Position numbers and translations under genes: made by a program. This document shows positions 9,712 to 21,157 of a stretch of DNA of 64,000 bases, in pieces. This DNA is from Codonopsis lanceolata (taxonomy: Eukaryota > Streptophyta > Magnoliopsida > Asterales > Campanulaceae): positions 53,940,099 through 54,004,098 of the forward strand of contig CM028381.1 of assembly GCA_013146195.2 (NCBI GenBank). Reading direction: 5' to 3'. A model generated the notes under the pieces. The model was not told the DNA's origin, did no database searches, and saw nothing but the letters and a program-made list of their open reading frames with translations. Within the stretch, counting starts at the first letter, position 1; every line of letters starts with the position of its first letter.

Positions 9712-12690
9712 ATACCTAAATCCATGAACGAATGGACAGACGAAGAAAGGAGGTTCGTTGAACTCGACAACAAGGCTATTCATATTATATCCACCGTACA
9801 CAAGCACATATCAACGAGATCATCGATGCAAAGCGCCAAGGAAATGTGGGAAGCCTTGGTGGAATATCTTGAAGGATATCTACCCACCGGAGACAACGGG
9901 AAGTACAACTATATTCAACAATTCGATTCATTCGAGAAAAGATCCTAAGGAGACTCTACGGCAAGCCTACGACGAGATTTTGTGAGGTAGTAAATAGTTG
10001 TTACTCTTTAGGAAAGGAATATAGTGTTAAAGAAGTAAATATGAGATTTTTAGCTTCTTTAGGAAGTTTGTGGCATGTAAAAACCACTGCAATAAAAGAG
10101 TCCAAAGACTTGAACTCCATGCACCTCAGAAGTTTGTATGCGAGTCTAACAGTCTATGAGCAAGAATTACTTCAAGCTCAAGAATAGGACAAACATTTTA
10201 AACTTCCTTCTTTTTCGCTATCTCTCAGGGAAATTCTGCTCAAGAAAGTAAACCATCTACTTCTTCTTCAAATGAGAATGAAATTCTCTCTGACGAGCAA
10301 TTTGCAATTTGCTATGTTCGTTAAGAAGTTTCAAAAGTTCTCAAAATTTAACAAAAGAAAGAAGCAAACCAGCAGACTTTCGAAAAGGCTTGAAAACTCA
10401 CACAACAATGAGTTAGTTTGCTACAATTGCGAGAAACACAGTCACTTTGCTTCTAAATGTCCTAAGCCTAAATATGAAGCCTATAAAAGGAGACCTTCTA
10501 AATCATTTTCTAAACATAAAGGTCTTCTGGCTGAGGAATTAGAAGAAAACCATGTATCCACTTGGTTTGGCCGATTCTCGACGAGGATGATAGTGATGAC
10601 TCACGGCGGGCACACATTTGCCTGGTTGCTCTAGAGTCACCTCCCACCTATGACTCAGATAGTGAAGTTAAATACTCTCCTTTTCAAGCTAACATAGAAC
10701 AATCTCCTGAAGAGCCTTCAAAAGAAGAAATTCTCAAGGATGCACAAGACATGCTAGAGGAATTCAATGAATTTAGGAAGGCCTATGTTAAGTTAGCTAA
10801 AAGTCATGAGAAGGCGAGGCGATCGAAATCCATCTTTGAAACCGAGTTAAAAACTCTCCATGGAGTCCAGAAAATATCAAGTTAAAAGAAGAGAACAAGT
10901 TTCTCAATAAAAGGTTGTCCGCCTCATTGATCATGCCAAAGAGATATCTGTGAGAAAGATGAGTTGCAAAAGACCATCAACTCATGGAATAATTCAACGG
11001 CAGTCTTTGATCAAATTCTCGGAGATCAGAAGCCCTCAACAGATAAATCTGGGCTAGGATTCTCTGAAAATACTCTTGGTGCAACCTCTGAACAGGAAAA
11101 TGAACATCTTACAGCGAATAGTAATATTCATGTACAATATCATAAACCTAACAAGGGTAAAGAAGGAATTGGATATTCTGCTACTCCTTATAAATACCCT
11201 AAGGTTCAAATTATCAAAAAGCAAGGTGAAGCTTTGAAAGCAAAACAATCATCTCGGAGATAAATCACTAAAGGTGGAGCAGACTTACAAGCGCCCTCCA
11301 CCAGACTTCGTGAAAGCAAAGGCTGGCGTTTCGGCCTACGAAAAGTCCGCTCAAACCTATCGATTCATCAACAACACTACAGATGGTGCTGCTACTACAC
11401 AGAATGTTGATACCAAGCTTAAAGGCAAAATGCATGAGGTATCAAAGTCTACTACGAGCAAACATTCTTCTGCTAAAGCAAAGACTGCTGTATACAGACT
11501 CAAGAAGCCTCGTACAGATGCTCCTAAGCTTGTTGTCAACAAGAATGCCGCTAGTTCAGCTGTTATGAAAAATGTTCAAAAGACATACAACACCCGGCAT
11601 GATCATGTAGACTTACGTAATTTTCATCAGTACATTTTGTAAGTGTTTTGGCCACTTGGTCCATGAATGTCTGGCGAAATCCATCATGAAGCTTCGCGGA
11701 TCCCCTACTCCAAAAATCGGGCAAGTATGGGTTCAAAAATACGCTAACCATTTGGACCCATAAGAAAAATAAAATGGGACCATGATTTTCTTACCTTCAC
11801 ATCTCAGGTGTGCTTCATGGCTAACTCAAATTCAGAGAAGAAAGATGTATGGTATCTAGACAGCGGCTGCGCAAGACACATGACCGGAGAATCCTGTCTT
11901 CTCTCTAATATCTCTGAAGCGGAAGGCCCTCCAGTCATCTTCGGAGACAACGCTAAAGGAAGAACAATTGGCTATGGATCCATCATTCGAGAAATCTCTC
12001 CATTGGAAAAGTCTATCTAGTAGAAGGCTTGAAACATAATCTCCTCGAGTATTTCACCCCTCGTGACAAAGGGCTTATCATCAATTCTCCTCAAGCAGAT
12101 GTGATATCAAGGATCCGGTCACTGCTTAACCTTAGTTCTGGACATAGACAAAGGGAATGTCTATGTGATAGATTTGAGTGCCTACGGTAAGGTCGCTAAT
12201 CTCGTCTTGTGGCAAACTCTGCTCAAGACAAAAGCTGGTTGTGGCATAAAAGACTCAGTCATTTGAACTTCAAGTATCTGGCCAAGCTATCTAAAGAAGG
12301 TCTAGTTAAAGGATTGCCAAAGGTCTCTGCTGATCATGATCGTACGGCTTGTCAAGGGAAAGCTCTCAAAAACGTCATTCAAAAGCAAACCAGGACTCTC
12401 AATGACAAGACCTCTTCAACTGCTACACATGGATCTCTTCGGACCAGTCACTACTATTAGCTATGGCGGATACAGATACACGCTAGTAGTAGTGGATGAT
12501 TATACAAGATACACTTGGACAGAGATGATGTCTTCTAAAGATCACACATACGATGCGCTTCGCCTTGTTCGAAGATCGCCGCTCGATGAAATCGGTGGCG
12601 TTCGATCGAACAATGATGTGCCGAGTTCACCAACAATGGAATAGCAAAGTCTGTGATGATCACGGCATCGGTCACAACTTCTATCTTTGT
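9712..12690 (+). pseudogene. Ty1/copia element 2 (gag to integrase, Sirevirus-like), truncated at both ends
   Basis: The gag (UBN2-type) begins mid-gene at 9712 with IPKSMNEWTDEE and MQSAKEMWEALVEYLEG. A CCHC zinc knuckle lies near 10426-10470 (CYNCEKHSHFASKC, spacing CX2CX4HX4C). A long Glu/Lys-rich, partly coiled-coil segment follows (10562-11640), as in Sirevirus-type copia gag. The protease motif is WYLDSGCARHMTG (about 11838-11890). The GAG-pre-integrase motif is WHKRLSHLNFKYLAKLSKEG (12240-12300). The integrase start is LLHMDLFGP and VVVDDYTRYTW (12425-12525), and a degraded continuation to about 12690 matches the DNG.EF and HGI.HNF region. Reverse transcriptase and RNase H are missing. 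Multiple stops and frameshifts make it inactive. Its 5' edge is the CACTA insertion site. Confidence 0.85.
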
Positions 12691-13274
12691 GGACACAAAA
12701 AAGCGGCGTTCTGAAAGAATAACTTTTTTACATAACTATTTTAAGAATTTATCTTAAACTTGTATTCCTTAAATTATTTTTATAATTTTAGTAACCTTAG
12801 TTTAAATTGTTTTTTTGTTTTATTGACTCCATAAATATTATTTTTGTTTCATCAAATATTTTTATTTACTAACTTATTTTTTTACATATATATTCTTAAG
12901 AATTTGTTTAAAACCTTTGTTCCGTAAATTATTTTATTTTACTAACTTCCGCATTAAATTATTTATGTTTTGTTGATTTTGTAACTTTTATTTTTATAGT
13001 GACTTGTTCCATAAATTATTTTTTATTTTATTAACCTCCTCTTATCTTTTTGTTTTCTTGACACCGGAACTATTATTTTTGTTTTAGTCACTATTTTTAT
13101 GTTTAAAGAGAGAAAAATGTTTAACCATAATTTTAAAAAAGGAGATGATGGTGATGAGAGAGAAATATAGAGGGAGACAAGGTAGAGAAAGAGAGAAATA
13201 TAGAAAACAGAACCCCTATAGAAAATAGGGAGAAGATAGGAGAGAGGAAGAGTGAAATGGTAACTCATCAAATT
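12691..13274. other. AT-rich low-complexity stretch
   Basis: No gene is seen. The sequence is mostly T/A with imperfect reiteration of TTCCxTAAATTATTTT units and ends in a GA-rich purine stretch (13130-13260). Confidence 0.6.
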
Positions 13275-13596
13275 TTGATGGGACCAAAATATGATTAGCT
13301 CCCAAAATTACACATCAAATTAATCTCACATTGCACCCCAACCTACGAAGTGCCTCACTTTCATAACTTATTTAGCTATTTGTCCGACTTTGCCCTCTCC
13401 CGTCAATAGGCGTTAAAAATAGTAACGGAAAATGGTATGTGCATGTCATATAAAGATTATTTTGGTCATTTTGCTTGGCGCACAAAATGGGAATTGGCTA
13501 TAAATTCAGATTTTTTATTAACCATTTAGTATTTAGAATATGCTTTTAAATAAAAATAAAAAAAATTATTTTAATAATTCAAAAATAATTATAGGG
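13275..13596. repeat. repeat block A, first copy (host of the TIR element)
   Basis: This segment (CCAAAATATGATTAGCTCCC ... CTTTCATAACTTATTTAGC ... TTTTGGTCATTTTGCTTGG) reappears inverted at 37816-38140 and, more diverged, at about 15930-16190. The first and the inverted copy each abut the same end of the TIR element, so the block and that insertion moved or were duplicated together. Confidence 0.7.
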
Positions 13597-15031
13597 CCAA
13601 ATTACAATTTCCCCCCAAAGTATTCACAAAATCGTATAGTTTACCCATATGTAAAGTTTGTCTCATAATGGCATCTGACTTTACTTCCCCCCCCCCCATT
13701 TTCCACCCTACCATTGACGGACGTTAGAAAATTCACGTTAAATAGCATGTGGTCTTCCACGTGCAGGCGAAAATGTCATTTCTCTTTACGGTTAAGGAGT
13801 AAATATATTAAAAGTACAAACCCTAATCTCACACCCTCTCCTTCTCTCTTCTACCAGTGTAAGTTCTCATCTCCGGGCTCACCGTAATAGCCGCAATCTC
13901 CAGTTAGCCCCACCATAGCCACTACCGCCATCTCTGGGTGCAAGTTCCCATATCCGGCCCAAACCCTTCCCACCCTGGTCATGCCTATCATAACTCTAGC
14001 GTTGTCCTCCTTCGATTCTAACCAAACTCCATCTTCGATGTCCCTCATTCTCTCTCTCGCAAAAAGTCGTGGCTTAAAGTAGAAATCAAAGGCAATAGAG
14101 TATACTTACTAAAAACCCTTGAAAAAACATGCAATTGACAGAAAACCCATAAGCCTTATTGACGAGTTCATCAAAGAGAGAGAGAGAGACGGGCTTGAAT
14201 GAAGAGAAATAGTTATGGGTTGTATTGAAATGCTCTTCAATTTTGCGGGAGAAAATTGGGCATACGGCCAATAGCATATGGTTTAAAACAAAATATCAAA
14301 ATTGAGAAGATGTTGAAGAAGCTATGACATTAGATGATTTTGACCTCATAAAAGCTGTCGTGGCGGTCAAGTTGGTTTATTTAAAGAATTATGAGAGATA
14401 AAGTAAAGGTAAAGTCATGTAAGAGGATGAAGGGGGATGAGAAATTGATTGATTTCGGTGGTGGATGGGTTTCACCAGAGAAGGTGGGTACGTGGATCGA
14501 ATTTCATACATAAAATTGAAGATGGAGACGTGTAACTATGGTTAAGAGTTTTTTTTCTTCATATATTTCGTTTACTTTGTTTTCATTATCAAGATAAGAA
14601 AATTGACAATGAAATGGAAAAATGCATATCTATCATCTGGGTAAAGAAAGAAATTTAAGAGAATTTGGAGGGAGTGGACAAAACCAAGATCAGGTTATCG
14701 GTTAATTTTTGTTGTGGAAAGTGAAGATCGAAAAAATTGGTTGGTCTTTTCTCTAGATTTTCTTTCAAGAGAAAAAATATAATTGTGGACCCCACTCATT
14801 TTAACATTTGAACTTGAAGCACCCCAAAGTTTACATCAAATTCCTAATATTACCCTCGAGTTAAAATCGTAGAAGACCACGTGTTATTTAACGTGACTTT
14901 TCTAACCGTTGTCGCGGCTAGAGTGGAAAATATGAAAAAATATAACGTCAGATATCATTATGGGACAAACCTCAGGTTGGAGTACACTATGTGATTTGGT
15001 GGATACTTTGGGGGGAGGGATTGTAATTTGG
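13597..15031. mobile_element. non-autonomous TIR transposon (Mutator-like?), copy 1
   Basis: The element starts CCAAATTACAATTTCCCCCC and ends in the inverted form GGGGGGAGGGATTGTAATTTGG. The inverted similarity continues about 180 bp inward. It includes a GTGGTCTTCCACGTG-like block near 13750 and its partner near 14870, and the TATCCACCAAATCACATAG-type block near 14990 and 13620. The 1.4-kb body holds no transposase frame. Long TIRs without a transposase suggest a non-autonomous Mutator-like element, but the target duplication is not clear (TATA on each side is possible), so the superfamily is an inference. A 12-C run (about 13685-13697) lies in the left TIR. Confidence 0.65.
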
Positions 15032-16464
15032 TATACTTATAAGGAAAATACTATCCTTACAAGACTTAGTAGTTATAAGGAAAGTTATAAAATTAGTTGT
15101 AAGGCTAGCAATGTTGTAATTATAATTTGTATCATATTTAAATTTAAAGTTAAAAAATACATTACTCTCAAAAAACGAAATTTAGAAGTTATTTAATTTA
15201 TTTTGTTATCCTTCATTTTCTTCCATCAACCTCATCTCTCATAGACCCATTACTATTACCACCACTACCATTTCAAATAACATCATTAACCCCAAAATCA
15301 ATTTTTTTATTTTTATTTTATTTCTTTGTCTAATTTCTTACTCCTTCGTTCAAATTAATATATGCAAAACTCATCATTTATAGACCCACCACCACCAGAA
15401 CCTTAAATTTCACTATTTACAAACGTAAATTCAATTTTTTGAATTTTTAAATTTGATGATTGAAACCCAAACCCATATGAAGATTTGAAAAATTGATGAT
15501 TTGGAAATTTAACAATATCGTAATCCACACCTAAACCACCACTACCATGGTTACCATCGCCCCAACCATTACCCTTAAAACCACCACCACCAGCGTCCCT
15601 GCAACTATCACCACCAGTATCACCACCACCAAGAAATACGTTCACATTGCTTTGCTAAAATAGAAAAATAAAATATATTTACCTTCCATTAAATCGAACT
15701 ACTTTCTTCAAACGTATCTCCTATAGATTCTAGTGTTCTTCTCTAACAAAACGCAAAGATTTGTCAACGAAGTTGTCTATTTTATTTTAATCTTCTTGAC
15801 ATTATATCACCTTACTTTAACGTATTTTCTTAGATTATTCACAAGTAATTATTAAACATACTACATAAGTGTCTAATATCTTGATCTCACCAACAAATGT
15901 ATTATTATAATTACATTTTTTCATATACCTCTAATAATGTCTTTCCCAATCTATGATGTCTTACTTTCATACATAATTTTTATATTTGTCCGACTTTTGT
16001 CCTCTCAACGCTCATGGGTGTTAAAAACAAGAATGGAAAATCATACATGTTAGGATTATTTTGGTCATATTTTACTTGTGACGCAAAGTGAGATTTGATT
16101 ATATTTTCGTAATTTAGTTTGCCATTTGATATTTAAAATATATTTTAATTAAAATAATAAATAATTATTTCAATAGTTATACTTTGTCTTATTTTAAATT
16201 CAAAGGTGAAAAAAATGCATTACTCCAAAAAAATGAAATTTAGATTATATTCAATTTATTATATCTTCCTTCACTTTCTTCCATCAACCTTATTATTCAT
16301 AAACTCACCACCACTACGACCTCATATTTCACCATTAACACAAAAGTTAATTTTTTATTTGATTTTATTTCATTTTATAATCCCTTACTCCTACCTTCAG
16401 TAACTCATTAGCAAAAAGCCATCATTTATGGACACACCACCACCACACAACCTTAAATTTCACT
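15032..16464. repeat. repeat blocks B, A' and B' (tandem, nearly empty-site copy)
   Basis: Block B (15080-15420: ACATTACTCTCAAAAAACG, CTTCCATCAACCTCATC, CCACCACCAC) is repeated as B' at 16190-16464 (GCATTACTCC, CTTCCATCAACCTTATT, ACCACCACCACAC). Block A' at 15930-16190 matches A at 13275-13596. In A'B' the two blocks are contiguous, without the 1.4-kb TIR element that separates A and B, so A'B' serves as an approximate empty site. The frames here encode Gly/His-rich low complexity and are not genes. Confidence 0.65.
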
Positions 16465-16564
16465 NNNNNNNNNNNNNNNNNNNNNNNNNNNNNNNNNNNN
16501 NNNNNNNNNNNNNNNNNNNNNNNNNNNNNNNNNNNNNNNNNNNNNNNNNNNNNNNNNNNNNNNN
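16465..16564. other. assembly gap (100 N)
   Basis: Exactly one hundred N bases, the conventional placeholder for a scaffold join of unknown size. The left side is repeat B' and the right side is Athila gag sequence. The real distance and even the adjacency are therefore unproven. Confidence 0.99.
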
Positions 16565-19500
16565 AAATAAGAACAAGAAAAGAAGTGGATCAAGAAGAAG
16601 AAGAGGAACAGCATGTGGCTCCACCACCTTATGTCCTCCAATTCCGTTTCCAGAAGACTTATGAAAAACCGAATGGACAAACAATTTACGGAAATTTATA
16701 ATATGTTATCCAAAGTGAATGTTAATCTTCCTTTGCTTAATGTTATTAAAAATATTCCGCTTATGCAAAGTTTTCAAAGATCTTCACTCTAAGAAACACA
16801 AGTTTGAAAACAATGAAAAGATTATTGTTTAAAGCGTAAGTTCGTTTTACAACCGAATTACCCCTAAGTTGAAAGACCTGGTAGCTTTAATATCCAAGTT
16901 TCCTTGGGAAGCTCTAAAAGATGAAAGCAATGCTAGATTTAGGAGCAAGTATTAATTTGATGCCTTCTATAAACAGTTAGGGTTAGGAGAACTAAAACCC
17001 ACTACTATGCAATTACAATTAGGCGATCGTTCGATTAAATATCCTTTGGGTATAGTGGAAGATATCCTAGTTCGAGGTTGATAAACTAATCATTCGATTG
17101 ACTTTGTGGTTCTAGAGATGGAAAGGAAAGATATGCACTAATAATGAAGTCCCAATATTGTTAGGCAGACCATTTATGGCTCACCTTATACAATGATTAA
17201 TGTGAAAAATGGTAAACTCACAATGTCGGTCCTAGGTAAGCTTGTTGAAATTTCGTGTTTGATGCTATGAATAGACCTAGTGACATAAGTGCATTTTTTT
17301 TCAATAGATGAGATTGAAAAATTATCAACCGAAACTTTGAAGAGAGAAGAATATGAGAGATAGATTTATAGTTTATGATGATAGTCCTATCCCTCCCATA
17401 AAAATTGACATTGAGGAAATTGAAAGAGAAATAGAAGAAAGAAGAAAGATTAGAGAGAAAAAGTTAGAAGCTAGTAAAAGAAAGATAAAGAAAGAAATAA
17501 GAAGGAATCGAGAAAATAATTACGATAAGTTGAAGAAAAAGTAAAGAGAAATTAATGAAATTAAGGATGATGAAGTAGAGATTACGAAATCTCTCTTTGA
17601 AGAAATTGAGATAGAAAATATTGAGGAAGAAATTGAAGATAAAGTGGAGAGAATGAGGAGGCTAAAATAAAAGAAACAATTAAAGTAGAAAATTAGAATT
17701 TATGCCATCCATTAATTCTCCCAAAGTCGAAAATTAAAGCCATTACCACCATTTAAAATATGCATTTTTAGGGGAAGGTAACACTTTAGCACATTATTAT
17801 AGCAGCCAGACTTAGGAAGAGCAAGAAGCTAGTTTGTTAAAAGTTTTATGGACACATAGAAGCTTTAGGATGGTCTTTAGCGATTTAAAAGGAATTAGTC
17901 CCTCTATGTGCATGCATAAAATACATCTAGAAAGAAGGTAGTAAACCTTGAGAAAGACTTAACCCACATGGAAGAAGGCGTAAGAAAAGAAGTTCTTAAG
18001 CTCTTAGATGCGGGTATAATTTACCCTATATCGGATAGTAAATGGGTTAGTCTGTCCAAGTAGTTCCTAAAAAGTCGGGAATTACGTTGTTAAAAATGAG
18101 AAAGATGAATTAGTCCCTACAAGAACTATAGCGGTTATAGAATGTGCATTGATTTGCGGAAATTAAATGCGGCAACAGGAAAGACCACTTTCCTTTGCCA
18201 TTTATTGATCAAATCCTTGAAAGACTAGCCGGTCATGAATATTATTGCTTTCTTGATGGTTTTTAAGTTACAATCGGATCCTGTTGCACCCGAAGACCAA
18301 GAAAACAACTTTACATGTCCCTTTGGTACTTTTGCTTTTAGGAGAATGCCTTTTGGTTTGTGTAATGCACCGCTACTTTTCAAAGATGCATGATTTCTAT
18401 ATTTTCGAGACTTAGTTGAAAGATGCGTTGAAGTTTTCATGGACGATTTTTCGGTTTTGGAAATTCTTTTGATCATTGTTTAGAAAACCTACATTTGAAA
18501 AGATCTTGTGAAACTAATTTAACTTTAAGTTGGGAGAAAAGTCACTTCATGGTAAAACATGGAATTGTCTTAGGGCATGTTGTTTCAAATAAAGGCATTG
18601 AAGTTGATAAAGCTAAAATTGAAGTTATTTCACACTACCCCCCTCACTTGGAGTTAAAGGAGTTAGAAGTTTTCTTGGCATCTTTGGTTTTTATCGAAGA
18701 TTTATAAAAGATTTTTCAAAATCGTAAACCTCTATGTAATTTGTTAGCAAAAGATCTGAGAATTTATTTTTGATAAAGAATGTTTAGAAGCTTTTAATTT
18801 ATTAAAAGAAAAATTAACTACGCTATTTTATCCGGCCTGATTGGTCACTTCCTTTTGAAATCATGTGTGATGCATCAGATTTTGCAATTGGAGCCGTGTT
18901 AGGACAAAGGGTAGATAGAAAGCCTCATGTGATCCATTATGCTAGTAGAACTCTAAATGATGCACAATTGAATTATACAACTCTTGAAAGAGTTTTTAGC
19001 ATTAGTATATGCTTTAGAAAATTTAGATCATATCATTAGGATCAAAGGTGATAATATTTGATCATGCATTAAAATATCGTTAAGTAAGAAAGATGCTAAA
19101 CCAAGATTAATTAGATGGATGTTATTGTTACAAAATTTGACATTACTATCAAAGATAAAAAGGAATCGAGAATGTTGTAGCGACCATTTGTCAGTTAGAA
19201 TTTTCACCCTTGCTTGAGCGTCAATTTCTTGATGATCTGTTCCCATAAATGATAATTTTCTGATGAACAACTTTTAGCCATTAAAGATTCGACCCTTGGT
19301 ATCTTGATTTTGTCAACTACTATGTGTCGATATCATTAATCCGATTTTGATCATTATGAAAAGAAGAAATTTTTAGCGGAAACTAAAAATTATTTTTGGG
19401 AAGCACCTCATTTATACAAAATTTGTTCGATTCTTTAATAAGAAGATGTATTCGAGAAAAAGACCAACAAGGTATTATGGAATTTTGCATGGATATTCTT

Positions 19501-20735
19501 GTGGAGGTCATTTTAGTGGAAACAAAGCTGCTAGAAAATTTTGCAATCGGGTTTATATTGGCCTCTTGTTTTTAGAGATTGTGAATTGTTTTATAGAACA
19601 TGTGATAAGTGTCAAAGAACAGGTGGAATAGGAAGAGAAGCGAGATGCCCTTGCATATTAATTTGGTTGTTGAAATTTTTGATGTTTGGGGTATTGATTT
19701 CATGGGTCCTTTCAGTGTCAAATAATTGTGAGTATATTCTAGTAGCGAGTTGATTACGTTTCTAAATGGATTGAAGCAGTAGCAACCAAGACTAATGATG
19801 GAAAAACTGTAGTTAAATTTGTAGAAGATTTGTTTGCTAGATATGGAGTACCTAAGGCCATAATAAGTGACCAAGGAACTCATTTTACCAATAAGTTGTT
19901 AAATAATGTTCTTAGAAAGCATGGTGTAACTCACAAGTTAGCTACACCTTATCATCCTCAAACATCCGGCCAAGTAGAAGTTAGCAATAGACAAATAAAA
20001 GCGGTATTAGAAAAAGGCGTTAGGCCTAATCGTAAAGATTGGGAATCTAAACTTAAGGATGCTTTATGGGCATACCGAACTGCTTTTAAGACATAGGAAT
20101 GAGTCCATATAGAATGGTATATGGCAAAGCTTGCCATTTACCGTTGAAATTGAGCATAAAGCCTATTGGGCGGTTAAAGAGTTAATTTAGATTTAACATT
20201 GGCGGAGAAAGATTGTTTCGATTAAATGAGTTAGAAGAACATAGGTTGAATTCGTATGAGAATGCTAAAACATATAAAGAAAAGACCAAGAAATATCATG
20301 ACATGGGGTTAGCCAACAAAATGTTTCATCCAGGTATGAAAGTGTTACTTTTTAATTCTAGATTAAGGTTATTTCCGGAAAGTTGAAATCTAAATGGTGC
20401 GGTCCTTTTATAATTATGCGATTTATCCTCATGGGCTGTTGATATTCAAAACCTAAAAATAATGAAGTTTTAAAGTTAATGGACAGGCTCAAGCCATATT
20501 TAGAGCCAATGTCGGTTGAGCGAACAATTGAGTTAATCGTTTGGTGACAATGAACCACCAGAGATTAGGCTTGCGGTTTGGTCAAGCCAAAGCGTTAAAC
20601 AAAGGCGCTAAGTGGGAGGCAACCTATTTTGAATGTTATTTGCTTTTATAGTTAGTTTAAATATGTTTTCTCTAGTTAAATTTAATTTTTGGACATTTAA
20701 TTTTTAATTAAATATGCCAAAATTCAAGTTTGGGG
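16565..20735 (+). pseudogene. Ty3/gypsy retrotransposon, Athila-type gag-pol, heavily decayed
   Basis: Domains in order on the plus strand, spread over many frames. End of gag with a PNGQTIYGNLYNMLSKVNV-like segment (16660-16720). Protease region with LGLGELKPTTMQLQLGDRS (16975-17030) and a later LGRPF-type piece (about 17160). Glu/Lys-rich linker (17353-17690). Reverse transcriptase with LLDAGIIYPISDSKWV, a C/IDLRKLN motif (about 18145), FPLPFIDQ, RMPFGLCNAP (about 18340) and VFMDDFSV (about 18435). RNase H with EIMCDASDFAIGAVLGQ (about 18860-18910). Integrase with CDKCQRTG (19600) and WGIDFMGPF (19690), then YGVPKAIISDQGTHFTNKL and PYHPQTSGQVEVSNRQIK (19830-20000). The trailing region with MSPYR and HKAYW (20100-20170) and the tail block GGGAGGCAACC followed by CAAGTTTGGGGGAG (20718) is the usual Athila/OTA arrangement. 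No chromodomain is seen. Stops and frameshifts occur throughout. Confidence 0.88.
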
Positions 20736-21157
20736 GAGAAAAACATCTTAATGTTGTATTTATATGTTACTAATAATTTTTAGTCTAGAGTTTTTGTTAA
20801 GTTTTTGCATACAAGAAAGACACAAAAAACATAACGAGAAGTTAACGGAAGGGCTAAACGCAAAATCAAGTTGTTGAAAAGGAAGAAATAAGTGGGGAAA
20901 ATAAGTGGGAAAGCGCCCACCTTGCGGGCTTGAGACGCAAAAGGCACCTCGCGACCGCAAGGTAAAAAGCTTCTGCGACCGCAAAAGGTCTGCGTATGCG
21001 CAAAGCTGCCGGGTTTTTCATTTGCAATTCACCCAGAACTCAACCTCCTCTTCAAATGCCAGCGGCAAGCGGCCTCCTCTCAAATTCCTAAGCTCGGTCA
21101 AAATTCCGGCATACACTCCAAGAATCTTCCCCTCCTTCATCATTCTTCATCTCACTC
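20736..21157 (+). other. 3' non-coding part of the Athila-type element
   Basis: Sequence after the polypurine-like CAAGTTTGGGGGAG contains GC-rich reiterated GCGACCGCAA / ACGCAAAAGG motifs and no supported gene. It is interrupted at 21157 by the solo-LTR-like element and seems to resume at 25130-25249 (TCCTACCTTCATCC onward), where LINE copy 1 ends it. Confidence 0.5.

Noticed and set aside
16428..16684. Frames running through the N gap
   Set aside because: They consist of X residues across unknown sequence. Flanking pieces belong to repeat B' and Athila gag.
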